Below, one piece after another: positions 41,258 to 55,000 of a stretch of DNA of 64,000 nt. Within the stretch, counting starts at the first letter, position 1. Every line of letters starts with the position of its first letter. Source of the DNA: Dendrophyllia cribrosa (Eukaryota; Cnidaria; Anthozoa; Scleractinia; Dendrophylliidae). The stretch spans positions 14,409,867 through 14,473,866 of the forward strand of contig JAJLRJ010000002.1 in NCBI GenBank assembly GCA_024195265.1, written 5' to 3'. The notes beneath the pieces are model-generated. The model was not told the DNA's origin. It ran no database searches and worked only from the letters and a program-made list of their open reading frames with translations. Position numbers and translations under genes: made by a program.

Positions 41258-42063
41258 TAGAGACCTTAAGCAACGACGACGAGTTGGACGACGACGACGA
41301 GTAGAATTGCTGAAGGACTGGGACGAGGACGTCTTTCACGGCGGGAAAACTAAAATGTTAAGCGCGCGCTTAGACGTGGACGAGGACATGTAACGATACA
41401 GTGCTCATTTTTTCGTGAAAATCGAGAAACAGTCCATTAATTTTATGATGTTCTTTTCACGAGGTCCAAGACCTACTTCTTTTGAGTTATGACGACGGTA
41501 TTCTAGATAAAGATGAGTTTTTGCTACTACATGAGCAAATATTTACATCAAAATATAAGCTAATTTTTCGGAAAATTACACTCTAAAATGACCTTAACGG
41601 CATGAAAATTTACGGCTTAAAACAAATGTAAAAGATTACATATAGGTCGGAATTAAGGAAAAACGAAACAGGTAATCGCTTTGTAAGTTCTCGATTTCAC
41701 CTTCTTAACTTAAATGTTTTGCTGACAAGATGCAAATCTCACAAAGCCCGAATTTTGACTGTTTGCAAATTTTAATATTACAAAATCGCACTAAGATGCA
41801 ATATTGTGCAAAGATTAGAGGCTAGAGAATATCTAACTTTTCATTCCAAAAGTCAAACATAAATTTTCTTCCCAAACACGATGAAAAGACATAAATTTAT
41901 ACTCACGCTCTCTCGACGTTCAGCCAGGACGGCAAAGATGGCGTTTTCACGTTCTGAACTTCATGTGGACGACGAGTGAAGCATGCGCCGTAGCGCGCTA
42001 AGCGACATTTTCACTTCCGGTCGTCGTCCTCAGGGCTTGTCGTCGACCTTGCTTAAGGTCCCT
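41258..42063. mobile_element. ~806-bp non-autonomous DNA element, copy B
   Basis: Starts TAGAGACCTTAAGCAACGAC directly after the TTAA of the preceding element and ends CCTTGCTTAAGGTCCCTA. It is highly similar along its whole length to copy A at 9412-10232, with small indels. Confidence 0.78.
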
Positions 42064-42208
42064 AATATTAAATAATCCCACTAAATAAAACGAAAAACGC
42101 CTCGGACGTTTAACCGCGGTGGAATGGGCGCGCTTGTGTACAGCCTCGTCCCCAGGTTCTTCTCCGCTATCAAAATGGCAGAGCGGGCAAAGAAACCCGG
42201 TTAAGCCC

Positions 42209-42434
42209 AAATCATACCGTCCAGAAGAACGTCGGACACCTTATTGAGACTTATATAACGGAGTAACCGGTTAGCTTTCAGTTGAGGTTGGGGTTAGCAG
42301 TTTATAAAGTTAAATTTAGGACTAAGCAACCCGAGAAGCTACAGTGGTACGGTAGGCTATGTAAGCCTAAGTATCGACATTACGTTATATAAGTCTCAAT
42401 AAGGTGTCCGACGTCCTTCTGGACGGTATGATTT
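42209..42434. mobile_element. MITE with ~50-bp TIRs
   Basis: AAATCATACCGTCCAGAAG continues with ACGTCGGACACCTTATTGAG and ACTTATATAACG; the same sequence returns inverted at the right end (CGTTATATAAGTCTCAATAA to GGTATGATTT). 226 bp, no ORF. Confidence 0.8.
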
Positions 42435-42539
42435 AGGCACAACCCAGAAACCCCCTGACGGCTGCCGAAATACTCCAAGAATCGTGGCCTATTGCTACGT
42501 GGCACAATATGAAATGACTTTTTCAGAGGTTATTTTTTA

Positions 42540-43600
42540 ACAAACTTTATTTGACAACATTATTTATATTATTTACACTTCACTAGAAAAATTACAATGT
42601 GCAATTTATAGTACAAGAGTACAAGTGAAAAGTGAGTACAGGTGTAAAGGAAATAAATAACAGAAAAATAAAAACAAAATTTAAATAAAATTTTTCCATT
42701 TTTTATGAAAATCTTCCAGCTATTTGTTTTGGAGCGCGATTTGCTTGAGGGTATCGATCTTATCGTTAAAAAAAAAAAAACAGGAAAGCTGTCAAAAATT
42801 ACAGAGGTGTTGTCCTGGTTACAGCAGAAAATAAAATATTTAGCAACGAGGGTAACATAATTTAAAGTATCTTTAAGTTGTGTATTTTTGTGCCAGCCAT
42901 ATAGAACATTGCATTCATTTAGATCAAACCTTTGATGGGTTTTTTTCAAACTACCAATTCTTGAAAGCATGCTAAAAAGTAGAGATGATAGTACAGTGGA
43001 ATAACATATGGGGAAGTGTTTGTGGGAGTGCATGGCATAGCGGACAAGTTTTTGACTCCATCAGCTTTGCAGGAAAAAGAGAACATATCGTTGGTAGAGT
43101 ATTATGAATATTTTTGTATTGAAACATTTGTAATTTAACTTCTTGTGTTATTAAAACGGGCATCATGTATATCTTGCATGGTAAATCCATAACATAAAAT
43201 TCTTGTTTCAGCTGTTGGAGCTTGGGCGAAATGATCTAGGATGGCCGCATAAGCAGAATGTGTGGTGAAATTTTTGAGAGAATCTTCTTGAGAACATTTG
43301 TTTTAGCTTGGGTTGGATGAAACCATGGTTTTCAGGTTACGCCTCCAACTTGAGGAAATGGAATTTATCAACCCATGATATGTAGTAAAGGGGACTTTTA
43401 TATGGAATTTCTGTTGAAATTGGTCAAGGGATAAGAAGATGAAGTCAACATTTAGTTAGTCCTGAATAATATGTATGATTCCACTACGGAACCAATGTTT
43501 GAAAAAAAACTGTGCTTTTGTTCATTAAAATGTAATTATTGTTCCAGATAGAAAGGAGGAAGGTTATCTAGTTTTATTGTAGTTAAGTCTAAGTAGCGGC
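42540..43600 (-). pseudogene. L1/Tx1-type LINE ORF2 C-terminal remnant
   Basis: Broken minus-strand frames keep the order of an L1/Tx1-type ORF2 end: WNNNYILMNKSTVFF, HTTHS..AYAAILDHFAQAPT region, QEVKLQMFQYKNIHNTLP, then the zinc-finger motif CPLCHALPQTLPHMLFHC and a tail with NVLYGWHKNTQLKDTLNYV. Several frameshifts and stops. It still keeps the post-zinc-finger tail that the intact LINE at 55254 lacks. Confidence 0.7.
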
Positions 43601-44458
43601 AGTCTAATAAAAAGGCAAAGCCACCTAAATGGCTAAGGGTGACTCTGGGATGGCTTTCCACGCAGCGTTTGAGTTAAAGTTCTACTCAGTTTTAGTTCTA
43701 CTCAGAGTTGCAAATATATGTGTTTGAACTAGTCCACATTTTTTCTTTCTATATATATTATATAGATAGGCTGAGCCTAACAGCGTAGTTCTCTGAACAG
43801 AAAGCCGATGATAAACTTAACTAAGGTGAAAGGTCGGAAACACAAGAATTAAGATTGACGACCGGGCTATTTTTCAATTTTAGCAATTCTCAAAAATACT
43901 ATTACGCGACCGTCTGCACAGTACAATCAGATCGTACAAAAGTTCACAAAAACCAACAAAATTTCCGAATAAAATACACCTGTTGCGCATCAAAAATTGC
44001 CCGAGAAACTGATTTGGAAATTAAAATTGCAAAAAATACAAAAACATATTTGCATATTAAAAGGCGTCGCGAATGAACTAAAAAATCCAAGTCTTGTTTT
44101 GTTTACATAAAATCGCTTTTCAACCTATTTAATGAATGAACAAACACATAAAAATGGACAACACAATCTTCTTTCGAAAAATTTTAATCAAATCTCCATA
44201 AGTTTATAAAAGCAAAACGCGAACCATTTATAGCGCATCGAGGCCGAGCTGTCTTCGATGAAAGAAATCAAAACGACTGAATTTGAGCACGTATTATAAA
44301 CAATTATCCAAAACTAACGAGAACACATAGAAAAAGTCAATCACAGATTGATATCAACATAAATTCCCATCGAAAAATGTAATTTGTTTTACCTTTAAGT
44401 CCCTCGACTGCTGGAAATTCTTGGCATCTCCGCTTCTTCGTTCAGTTCTGAAATCCTG
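43601..44458. other. intergenic, no gene seen
   Basis: A+T-rich sequence with an AT microsatellite at 43752-43768. No ORF with a recognisable domain and no clear repeat boundary. Confidence 0.45.
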
Positions 44459-44702
44459 GGGAGTAGGAGTGGCGCAGTGGTGAGAGCACTCGCCTACCAC
44501 CAATGCGGCCCGGGTTCGATTCCCGGCCCGGCGTCATATGTGGGTTGACTTTGTTGTTGGTTCTCTCCTTACTCCGAGAGGTTTTTCTCCGGGTACTCAA
44601 AAACCAACACTTACAAATTCCAATTAGATCTGGAAAGTTTCCACGATCAGTACTCGCGTACTAAATACTTTGACACTTACATAAATTGATTGAATTGATT
44701 GA
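44459..44702 (+). mobile_element. tRNA-derived SINE
   Basis: The head carries RNA polymerase III boxes: box A GTGGCGCAGTGGTGAG (44469) and box B GGGTTCGATTCCC (44512). A conserved body follows (GTGGGTTGACTTTGTTGTTG, TTACTCCGAGAGGTTTTTCT, AACCAACACTTACAAATTCC), ending in an (ATTG)n-like tail near 44685-44702. A fragment of the same family is at 5731. Confidence 0.8.
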
Positions 44703-45381
44703 ATCCGAAGTGAGAAACATCTCCCCGCATTGCTCCACATTGATAAAAACGTATGAAGTTCCTTGAAGCAAGATTTTATCTCTGAAAGCTCCTCTTTTTC
44801 CACCATAGCGGCTTCTGAGTATCCCTTAATTAGTATCCCTGTCTTGAGTAGCAAACAGCGAAAAAATGTAAGGAAATAACGACTTTAATTTGAAATGGTT
44901 TTCTCCGCTAAACACAGAAAAACATCAAAAGTGTTTTCCCAGCTGACGTGACATTCGGCCGTGTAGCCGCGCGAGAAACAAAGCCTCGCTTTGGTTTCAA
45001 AATTGCTAAATTCCTGGATGTGTGTGGCGTCATACGCGCATGTTTTGCGACGTCATACGCGCCCGCGAGCTAACCTTGCGCGACGCTCCGACGTACCGAC
45101 ACACGTCACGGACGCGCGCCCGCGAAACGTTCCGCTAGCCACGACAATGAAATATGACGGGCATAGGTTCTATAAGTATGGGGCTACGCGAGAGCTCCGC
45201 TATCAATCCAGGCGATTTTTAGGGCAATTTCCATTATACCAAACTCTATCATTTTAAGACCGCCGCATGCTTTTTCAACGATGATTGTGGTCTTTTTAAT
45301 TTTCGATGGCTTGCTAGCTATCCCAAATCAAATTAAAAATCAGGTTGTTTTTTAGCTTGTAAGTAACTCGTACCATATCTC

Positions 45382-45447
45382 CAACCTCGTTTCCAGGGTC
45401 TCTCATCTTCCTTCTCCCTGGAAGAGAACCCTGGAAACGAGGTTGGA
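45382..45447. repeat. inverted repeat / hairpin
   Basis: CCAACCTCGTTTCCAGGGT and ACCCTGGAAACGAGGTTGG are perfect 19-bp inverted arms around a 28-bp loop. Possibly a tiny MITE. The surrounding 44703-46014 shows no gene; 44940-45180 is unusually G+C-rich. Confidence 0.8.
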
Positions 45448-46014
45448 CCATATCTCCTGCACATCAAGTTTAACAAACAGCAGTTGTCAAGAAAACAAAA
45501 CTAAAGCTGCCTGCCATGTGTTTGTCTTGCATTAATATGCATGAGTTGTCTTTGTATGCGGTACCGTGAAGGCACCGGTATACCGTGATGAATATAACAT
45601 GAAGTGAATAGAGCGCCAAACCAGGAACAACGACTATTCAATCTGTGGCAATATTGCCTGAAAAGCAAACTTCGTTTTTTTCCCTGGGATACATTATAAT
45701 AGTCGTATAGCAATTTTTTCGAAAGTTTTTTCGGGCGATGGTACCATCAAATCGATGCTAGAAATTTAATAGAAGATTTTGAAATACGCTGTATTTTATT
45801 GAGAGATATCAATTGGTAAGTGAGTCTCATCTTTTCAGTCACGTTTATGACTAGTATTCAAGCAAGCAAATACAACATAGAATTCTTCAAGGTTAACAGT
45901 GTGCTGTGCCAATAGTGAAGATCTTCTTGTTGGGGGAAATATTCCTTACCCGTGATCTTTTGACTCGGAAATTCACAACTTTGTTTCCTTAATTCCATTG
46001 CAGGTAGCCAAACG

Positions 46015-46093
46015 ATGAATTTCTCACTCCGCGTCGCTTTGGCCTTTTTATCTCTTTTTATCGCTTGTCGAGCGGAGGAAGATTTCGATAAAG
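46015..46093 (+). CDS. signal peptide exon
   Basis: ATG at 46015 follows an acceptor-like CATTGCAG and GTAGCCAAACG leader. It encodes a 14-residue hydrophobic core after a short basic start, then CRAEEDFDK, ending phase 1 at G|GTAAAT. The phase matches the next exon at 48775, 2.7 kb away. Confidence 0.8.
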
Positions 46094-49000
46094 GTAAATA
46101 ATGTGTGTCTGTTAGTAAGTGCTTGGTAATTTAACAAATTTAACTCTTAATAAAGGATAAAAAAAGTAGATGTTAACACGTCTAAGCACTTCATTTTATT
46201 GAAAGATTTACCAGTGCCGTAATTCATTTTAAATTTTCTAACGGAATTTGTACTTCAAGCAAATTGTACTATCTCTATCTCCACTGAGAGGTAAAGAATA
46301 ATACCTCTTTTATAATCCTAAAGTTATGATTAAATTTAAAAACCAAGAGCTATTTCGTATTGTCTAATATAAAAAGTTAGGTCTAATCTTTATCGGGTGG
46401 CATTTGTCATAACGAAAGAAACTTTGCCTTGAAATCCTGGTATTACAAGTCACCGCTAACAAACACTTGACAAAAACAAGATTTTTAAGAAATATTTTTA
46501 TTATTGTGAAATTTCAAGTGATTCTGGGCTTCCAAATGTCATATGTGAAAAAAAAATTTACGCGATCAACAGCGTCTTTCTAGCTTGGCGTCCTGTGCTA
46601 CGGTTTACCTGATTTCGACAAGTAATACAATATAGCACCTTGCAACAGAAGAATGGTACCCGCGTCAACAAAATTTGTAAAATTTGAACAATTCAAAAAC
46701 AAACGCCAACCTTGTGGTTGAGTTGTGTCAACAATAGCCAATGATCATCATCTAAGTTCTGCGTTGTTTTCGTAACCAGAATCGTTTATTTTATCAAATC
46801 GTCCTGCCCATTGTATTGAAGGTTCACATTTAATGTTTGTTACATGAATTGGATTTACTACTCTGAATTTTCAAATAACTCATTAAAGCCGCAACCCCGG
46901 CCTGAAACTGGTTTTGTGGGCGTGAAAAGAATTTTCAATGAGAAATAAAACTGAAAACGCATGTTCTTTCTCATGTACACTGTTTTCTTTCAACGGGAAC
47001 AAACAAAAGTGTAAAGAAAACGAAATACTCTGTTAAGTATTTTTTATGCGTGTGTGTGTTTATTGAAAATGAACATTCGTTTGTTTATTAATTTGCCTCA
47101 AAACCCGAGGTAAATCATAAGTTGACATTTTTCTCTTTCTTGCTTTCGTTGTTATTTTAAAATAATAATAACGACTTCATTTATCCTGCATGTTGAATCA
47201 GCGGGCACCACGGTGACCGCTGGCCTAAACTCAAGTGCAGTGAATTAAATAAGATATCTACATTATAAAACAATATATTAAGATATCTACATTAAATAGG
47301 GGTAATCAAGAAGTAAAATTGGAGAACGTTTGGTTTTGTTTGATCTCTAATGTAATCTTATTTCCTTGAACCTTTAAGCTATACGACCCTATAACCATAA
47401 GGCACTTAACTAAAACATCTGTTCAGTAATGTGATTTAGAATCAGAAACTGTAAATATGTGGTCCGCAAAAACCTCTGGTTTAACTTATATTTACACGCT
47501 TTATTTTCTGGAGAAGAGGAAAAAACAGAGGATCGGACTTTTCATGTTGGCTATAAATTAGTTTCTTTATTGTATTCAGTCTGTTTTAGAAGTTGTTTCG
47601 CAGATTCATATTGATTCATTGGGTATCTGCATTTATGTAGTCGACCCTGGCAAAATAAGCAATTCTCATAAGCGAACAACGACACCTTTCTATGAGATTC
47701 CCTTTGTTCTGCTGTCGATTTACATCAAAATGCACAGAGCCGACTAGAACCGTGGTTATTTAAATCAAAATGTATCATGATTTAGGGCAATTTTAAAAGC
47801 ATTCTAGTTGAGTTAAATTAACTATGTAGCGCAAATGTGCTAGTATAAGAATTAAGCGTTGTTTAAAACACGTATGAAGCAACGTAAAACTAAACCCAGT
47901 CATTTCGAGGCTGTTGCCTTTTCCTCAGTGGTTAAAATGTAAATACGTAGTTTTGACGTATATTAAAACAACGCTTAACTTCTTAGCGAACCCTTTGTTG
48001 TTCTGGGAAGGTAATTTACTTGTTGTAACGTTGAGTAACGCTCCACCGGGCGGATAAGCTACAACACCAAAAACCGGACACATCCCATAGAAATCACGGC
48101 ACAAAGTGGACGTGATTAGAGATAGAAACTTTATTTAAGTGTCAAGAGGTGGGTCTAGGGGGCGGGGGTGGGGGTTAGTTTGATTTTACACCTCTTCCGA
48201 TAGATCCATCCGCATCCAGTTCAATCTTTTGCAGTGCGTTATTCTCTGATGTCATCCGCAGAATCCGAATGCCCCGTGTAAACGTTCGTGATCACCAAAA
48301 AAATTGAATAACAGTTGCGTTGACTGTAACGATTTAAGGTGGCGTTACACTAGGAGACGTTTCGTGCTGCCTGTCTCCCAATTCTGTTTTGCCAAATGTG
48401 CCATTAAAAATTGCCCAGTGTGACGTACCCTACAACTGACATTTCTCTAATTCTTTTCGTTGCTGTAATCGTTGCGAGAACTTGAACTTGTTTCTACTCC
48501 TCGCAACGCTTGCATTCGGCAACACAGCAACGAATTTTCCAAGCGTTGCCCCGTGCAACATGCTCCAACAACTTGTGTTGCAACGATTTGTGCGATCAAT
48601 GAATTCTCGTTCCTCTGTGCTGTGGTCGCCGTCCAGAGCAAGACAAGTTGCAGAAATCACGGACCGGTGTAACACTTTCCTTCATAGTTTCAGTCGTTGG
48701 AAACAATTGCATGAAAGATTGCTTAGTGTAACACCGCCTTAACTGTTCTGTGTTCTATTTTGCTTCATTCTCAGACGACCTTCCGTCAGCCAAACGACTT
48801 CTTCAAAAAATCGTTCCACTCGGTTCGATGCCTTCCATGCCGGACGGCTTCCCTTCCTTATCACAGCTGAGAACCGACAACTTTGATTACAACATAAAGA
48901 AAGGAAAAGTCACTGTCATCGCTGATCTAGAGGATCCAGTCAGACTTCTGGGACAAGGGATGACAATAAATGATGTGAAAATGACCTTCAAGTACGACAA

Positions 49001-52000
49001 AAATAATCCAGAAGGAAAGTGGAGTTTCAACGCTGAAGGTGAGCTCAACTGGTGCTATATTAAAAACGTTTTCATGTCACAACTAACTGATTTATTTTTA
49101 TTTATTCCAGGAAAGTGGATTCAAGGTAATATGACAGCTACGGTGAAAATCGAAGAATCAAAAATTGGCGATCACCACACTATGGTTGCAGCAGCTGACA
49201 GAATCAACGTCTATGAGGTAGCCACCGGGCTTTCAGAGAGGAAGAGTGTTGAGCACGCAGGAATGAATGTGGACACTTTGAAAAATCTTACTCTGCAAAA
49301 TGTTGAGATGTACTCTGTGTTCAAAGGAAATGATGACTATGTCTTTATGATTTCTGGAAATCCACTACTTGCTGACACTCACTCATCGGATTGCAAAGTG
49401 TTTATACGCAAAATGCCCAAAAAGAAAAGCGTATTTTCGGTGTTGTTGGAATTCAACCACGATCTGCCTTCCCGAGCTCTTTTGAAGCTGGTCAGCGACG
49501 ACCTGTTCAAGATCCCATTCATCAACCACCTCATTGCCAAAACACGAGTCTTCCGAAAAACCCGGACAAATTTTGGCTTTGTTGCATCGACAGGAGATGT
49601 CGACAAACTCCCGCTTAGGTCGTTTGGTGAGGGTATTCTGGCTGATGAATTGCAATCGCACATCTCCAAAGGATTAACTCTCTTGCTGCCATTTCGCCTG
49701 GGAAGCGAGGACAAAAAACCAGTTAAGGTCGCCGTGGTGGTAAATCCTCCATCGGTCAAGTTTGTCACTTCTCGCCACGAAGAAGTAAGTGTTGCACAAA
49801 CACTGAAAGCTTTGTCACCAAGTTCTAGGATACGAGTTCTACCTCACAGTTTTCCTAAACTTTCGTCGGTGAAAATAAATCATTTCAGTTATGATATCAA
49901 CGAAGAAGCATTCACTGTCCATGCAAACGTACCGGAGACTTTTACTGTGATTCCCGGTCTTCTGAACGTGTCGAATGTCAACGTAACGTTTCGACATCGC
50001 ATTGGAGACGAGTTCAACACGTGGTCATTTGAAGGAAATGGGGTGTCAGAGCTCGGAGGGGCAAAAGCAAATATCTCTTTGAAAACAGAAGACGAGACAA
50101 AGGTGGTGTTCATCAGCGGAGTAGCCGAGAAAATGTCAGTTAAATTGCTGGCTCAGCAGTATGGACTTAACTTCATACCTGATGCTGAAAGCCAAGCGAT
50201 TGTCCAGAACAGCCAAATGAGCGATTTTGATTTCATCCAACCCAAGATCAAGTCAGCCATTTCCGAAAAGCAGAAAAATAGATACATTCACATCTCGGGT
50301 CTTGGAAACTTCCCTGGCGTGGATAAAACAACCGAAGCTGAAGCAGTGGTGTATGAAGACAAAGGACAACTGAAAACTTCAGTCGGATTTATATTTCCAA
50401 AGATTCCCATGCCCTACATTATTGAAGCACTGACTGGAATCGACGTCGATAATCTGAAGAAAATACTGAAGAACAGTTTTAACACGTCTTTGGTTCTGTC
50501 ACTTGACGATGACGATTCCCTGTTCGAGAATCCGACTCTCTCGGGGCTCTCGTTTGAGCGTGGTATCTCCATGGTTGGCCTATTTCGAATGCCTGTAGAC
50601 TGTCGAAGCGATAAAATGTGTATATCAGCAAAAAGCATGCTTGAGAGTGACCAATGGTACCGGGTTCAGGGCCTTGTAAAGCGAGATGGGTTCACTTTGG
50701 CGGGGATGGTAAACCGCAACTACGTCCTGGGTAACGGTCTCGTGTTAAAGGAGAACATGCTGCAAGTGGCAATAAATGATGAATATTCTTCTTTCAACAT
50801 GCAAACTAAGTTGAATTTTCCCAAGGAGCCGCTTTCATTCGTTGGAAATATCAACTTTGAAAACGGAAGTGTTGAGTTGGCCATGAGAAGCAAAGACCCA
50901 ATTTATCGTTCTTACAAGGGAGGATATCTGACATTTGACCAGCTTGCCTTGAACACTGAAATAATGAATTCCATTCCATTGCAGAAACTTTCCCTAACAG
51001 GCAGAATGACACTGGGAAAAGTAGGTAGTGGGCATGAGATAATGGCTCCTTGTACGATTTCTTATCGCGCAATGGAGCCTGAATTTAGCCGTATGGAGTC
51101 TACGCTGTCTGACATAACCATGGATAAAATTGTCCAAGCAATGGAAATCTCAAACGCCACACTTCCATATCCGCTTGCCTACGCTCACTTCATTAACGGC
51201 CTACAAGTGTTCTATCGCCCAATGCTGAATGCCAAAACGAATTTTTCGATGCAAGGAAAACTTCACATCTTCGATCGACATTTTGACTGCGCGATTAAGA
51301 TGAACGATTCTCAGCACATCCATCTTATCTCAAACAACACCAAAGCCCCTTTCGTGATGTCCAATGGCTTCATTGTGGTTCAAGAGAGTAAGGAGATATC
51401 CAAAAGTGGCCCAAGGCTCGATGTTGCCATTGCTCCTTTCGATGTTCGCGTCAAGATCGTTGGGTTTGCGAGAGTTCTAGGTGCAGGCTCTCCAACTGAA
51501 ATCAAGATTTCTGACGCTGGTACAGAATTTCCTGTAGAGGGAAACCTTTTTGATATTACATCAACTGGGCTACACATTTCTTCACCTGAGGTGATGGGAG
51601 CATCTGAAACGTCATCTTTCCAGGTAAGGTGATCATTGAAAGAATGCCTATCTTTCTGGCGTGATCGTAAGCATAGATATCACTTTTACAGGGAACATTA
51701 TTTGTTCCGCCCTTTCGTGGATAATATAAATACTGTCCAAAGATAAATATCAGTGTGATACGCTTTAAACCAAAAAAGAATCAATAAGGCCAATCGACTG
51801 ATTAACAAATTGATCACCCAGTCAGTCAGTCAGTCAGCAAACCTGTCAATCAAACAATCGATCAGACAGTTAATCGGCCAATCAATCAATCAGTTAGTCC
51901 GTCAGACAGTCAATCAAGCAATTAATCAGTCAGTCAATTGATCAATTAGTCAATAAGTCAATCAATCAGTCGTTCAGTCAATCAGACAGCTAGCAGCTAG

Positions 52001-55000
52001 TCAATCAATTAGTCAGTTGGTCAGCCATTCAGTCACTCTATCAATAGGTCCGTCATTCAGTCGATTAAACAGTCAGTCACATCCAATCAGTCAGTCAGTC
52101 ATTCAATCAATCCTTCAGTCAGTGAATCGGGCAGGCAGTTAGTAAGTCAATCAACCAACTAGTAAATTATTAATCAATCGATCGATCGATCAACCACATA
52201 ATTAAACAAGCATGTTGACTAGTACCTTCACTTTTCCACGTGCACAACATGGAGAAGGAGCTCTTTAATAGTAATGTTTTATAATGTAATTACTACGTAT
52301 ATGTATAATTTTATTTACAATCATCAACAGGACATAAAAACAACCACTACTTTCCTTGAGGAGTGCCAATAACTACATTAGAAAAATCTCATTATACTAA
52401 GATTCCATTCTAAGTATAACCCGTAGGAATGTCTTACTTCTAGGCTTACGGATGCCTCCCTGGGATTCACGATCAAGTCCTTAAAGCAGTGGATACTCTT
52501 CTTAAAGCAGCTGCCACCGAAGCAGACAGCTTTATTCATCAGGCAACAGAAAACCTGAAGGAAGCCAAGAACTACTACCGCAAAGCCACGAGGAACGAAG
52601 AGTTCTATCGACAGAAACTGGAAGACGAAGAGAAAATTCTGAATAAAAGAAACAGAGAAGTTTGGATGGCAGAACGGCGATACAACAGTAGCTGTGAACT
52701 GGATGACTGCAAAAAGAGTAGGTTGTTTTTCCACAGATAGACTGCGAGAAAGTCTTTATTAGTTTTTGCAGGAGTACTTTAAAAATGTGAAGGTGGTCAT
52801 AAAACGAGGATTGCGCCGCTTCACGCCTCTTCTCGCAAAAAATCGTCACTTTGCGCTTCTCCTGTATACTAGGTTTTAGAGGGAAAAGCCCAACTTTTTG
52901 TAGCCTACCTTACTTATTTCTAGGGCTTAGTTGTGGGATACCTAATGGGACTTTTGAATTGAGTTCTTCAATAGCCCGGTACTTCGTTAGTTTTGTCACA
53001 AAAAGTGAACTGGACTTGAATGTTTGTCCAAGAACGCTAAATGGAATTTCCAAACGGAAAACCTGCGTTTCAAATAGTTTTTCATATAAACTTGCGAGTC
53101 ATAAATGATTTATTTCCTAAAATGTTTGAAGATAAAGTTTCTGATTGTATCTTTTTTTTTTTCTATTTCTTTCTTTTACTTGTTTAATATTCAGGTTGCA
53201 TTGGGTGCGCAGATTGGAATAGATGTTGCGCACGTGATGTATTTGGCAGCTGTGTGGAATGTCCATCTTGGAATAAGTGCTGCTATAAGTCAGGAGATCC
53301 CGTATGTGTTGCTCAGAATCACGGCTGTGCCTTCATAAGGAAAGTGGCTAGTGGAAATCTCGAGGATGCAAGAGTATGTAGCCTTCCCGCCACACTATTA
53401 ATAATGTCTGTTATTAGAGGGTCATACATCATAGAAGTCGCGTTATCCACTGCAATGCGACCCATTAGATTAATGGTATCCGCTATGAATGCTAAGTTTT
53501 AATTTATATTTTTAAACAATATACCTTTTCGATGCAGTTTTATCTTAATTTAAAATATAACTGACGTTCATGTTGCATTTTGGTCGTTGCAGTTTTGTCG
53601 TTGTCGCAATTTAATGTTTAACTCGTCTTGAAGCAGACAGTCATAAGTTGCAAAAAATAAGTACCGACCTTTTTATAACAGTATATATTTAACTCTTTTC
53701 TCAGGATATATACTTAGATCAGAAACGACGAGTGGACAATTTAACTCAAAGCGTGTTTGACTCAGAATTTTCCAAAGGCAAAACAAAAGCAGTGCTGGAT
53801 GCGGCTGGCAAGGCGCTCTCGCTAATCGACAGAGACTCGACCATCGGGATCGAAGCATCAAAATCCATTAAACACTATGGCCTCGAAAATGTGCTCAAAA
53901 TTCAAAGCGTCTGTTTCCAGGCACCCGTCGATACCTTGGCCACCAGCTGCATCAATATGACGGTCAACGCCAGCGTCTTGGGTTCAGACGACGTCAAAAC
54001 GCTTCCTTTCCACGCCTGCTTAAACAAGGAGCTGGTGCCGCGCATGGCACGCTTCCTGGCAAACTATTTGTTCCCGGATATAGGAACTCCTAAGCAAAGA
54101 AGGAGTCTTGTCAGCGAGGAGAAGGACTATATTCCTGAAGATGCAATCCATGGCACGCTGACAGCTTTTCTAAAAGGTCGCGGATTATTGCGGAGAGCTA
54201 GGGATGCTGAGTCTACAGATGAACGAGATAGCATTGAGCCATTCTGGGATCTCATACAACAACATGATCCGTTGAAGGAAGTGAAGAAGGTTGCACCACC
54301 AAGTCACCCCACCATGGGAAACTTAAAGAGAAAGTGGAAAATACCAGGTTTGTTGATCGCGTTCTGGTAGCCAACGTATACGGACAAGCTAGTTAAAACT
54401 GAGGACATTAATGATAGAAACTCGGCAGACCAACTGTTTGTGTTAGTCAAAATTCATTTATATTACTGTAAAAAGTCCATCACGCGCATGTCTCCCCCAT
54501 GTCACCCATTATGCCATGAAAATAGGTAAATAAATAAAACACTACTTTTCTACTTTTGTAAGATACAGCAAAACGCATTTTGCAATAAACTAAAACTTCA
54601 AAGGGTACAAAGAAATAAATTGTATACTTATTCAGTGAGCGGAAAACAGGGATATCATATACTAAAGATGTCACTAAATATTTTACTAAGTACGTTTGAT
54701 CCTGCACAAAATACTCTTATAGCACCCAAAAGAACGTATCATAAAACAAAAGAACAAACCATAATCAGATTTAAAGAGATTTTTCCAAGACAAAAGGAAA
54801 CTGAGAACTTGACAGATCTGCCAATTCTTGTAAGTCGAACTCCATTCCGCCGCAACTAAAGACAGTTATTTCTATAGTTTCAGTGCACTAGTATAAACAT
54901 TCTAAACGAAACTGGAATTATTTTTAGGTTTCCATTGTTACAAATAGTAACATTGCCCCTTAAACGTGAATTCATTTTAATTTTGCAGCTACCAAGTCCG

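Noticed and set aside
48430..48742. Overlapping ORFs on both strands before exon 2
   Set aside because: They fall inside the TTAA-flanked MITE.
49379..51577. Antisense ORFs of 60-130 residues
   Set aside because: Shadows of the long coding exon on the plus strand.
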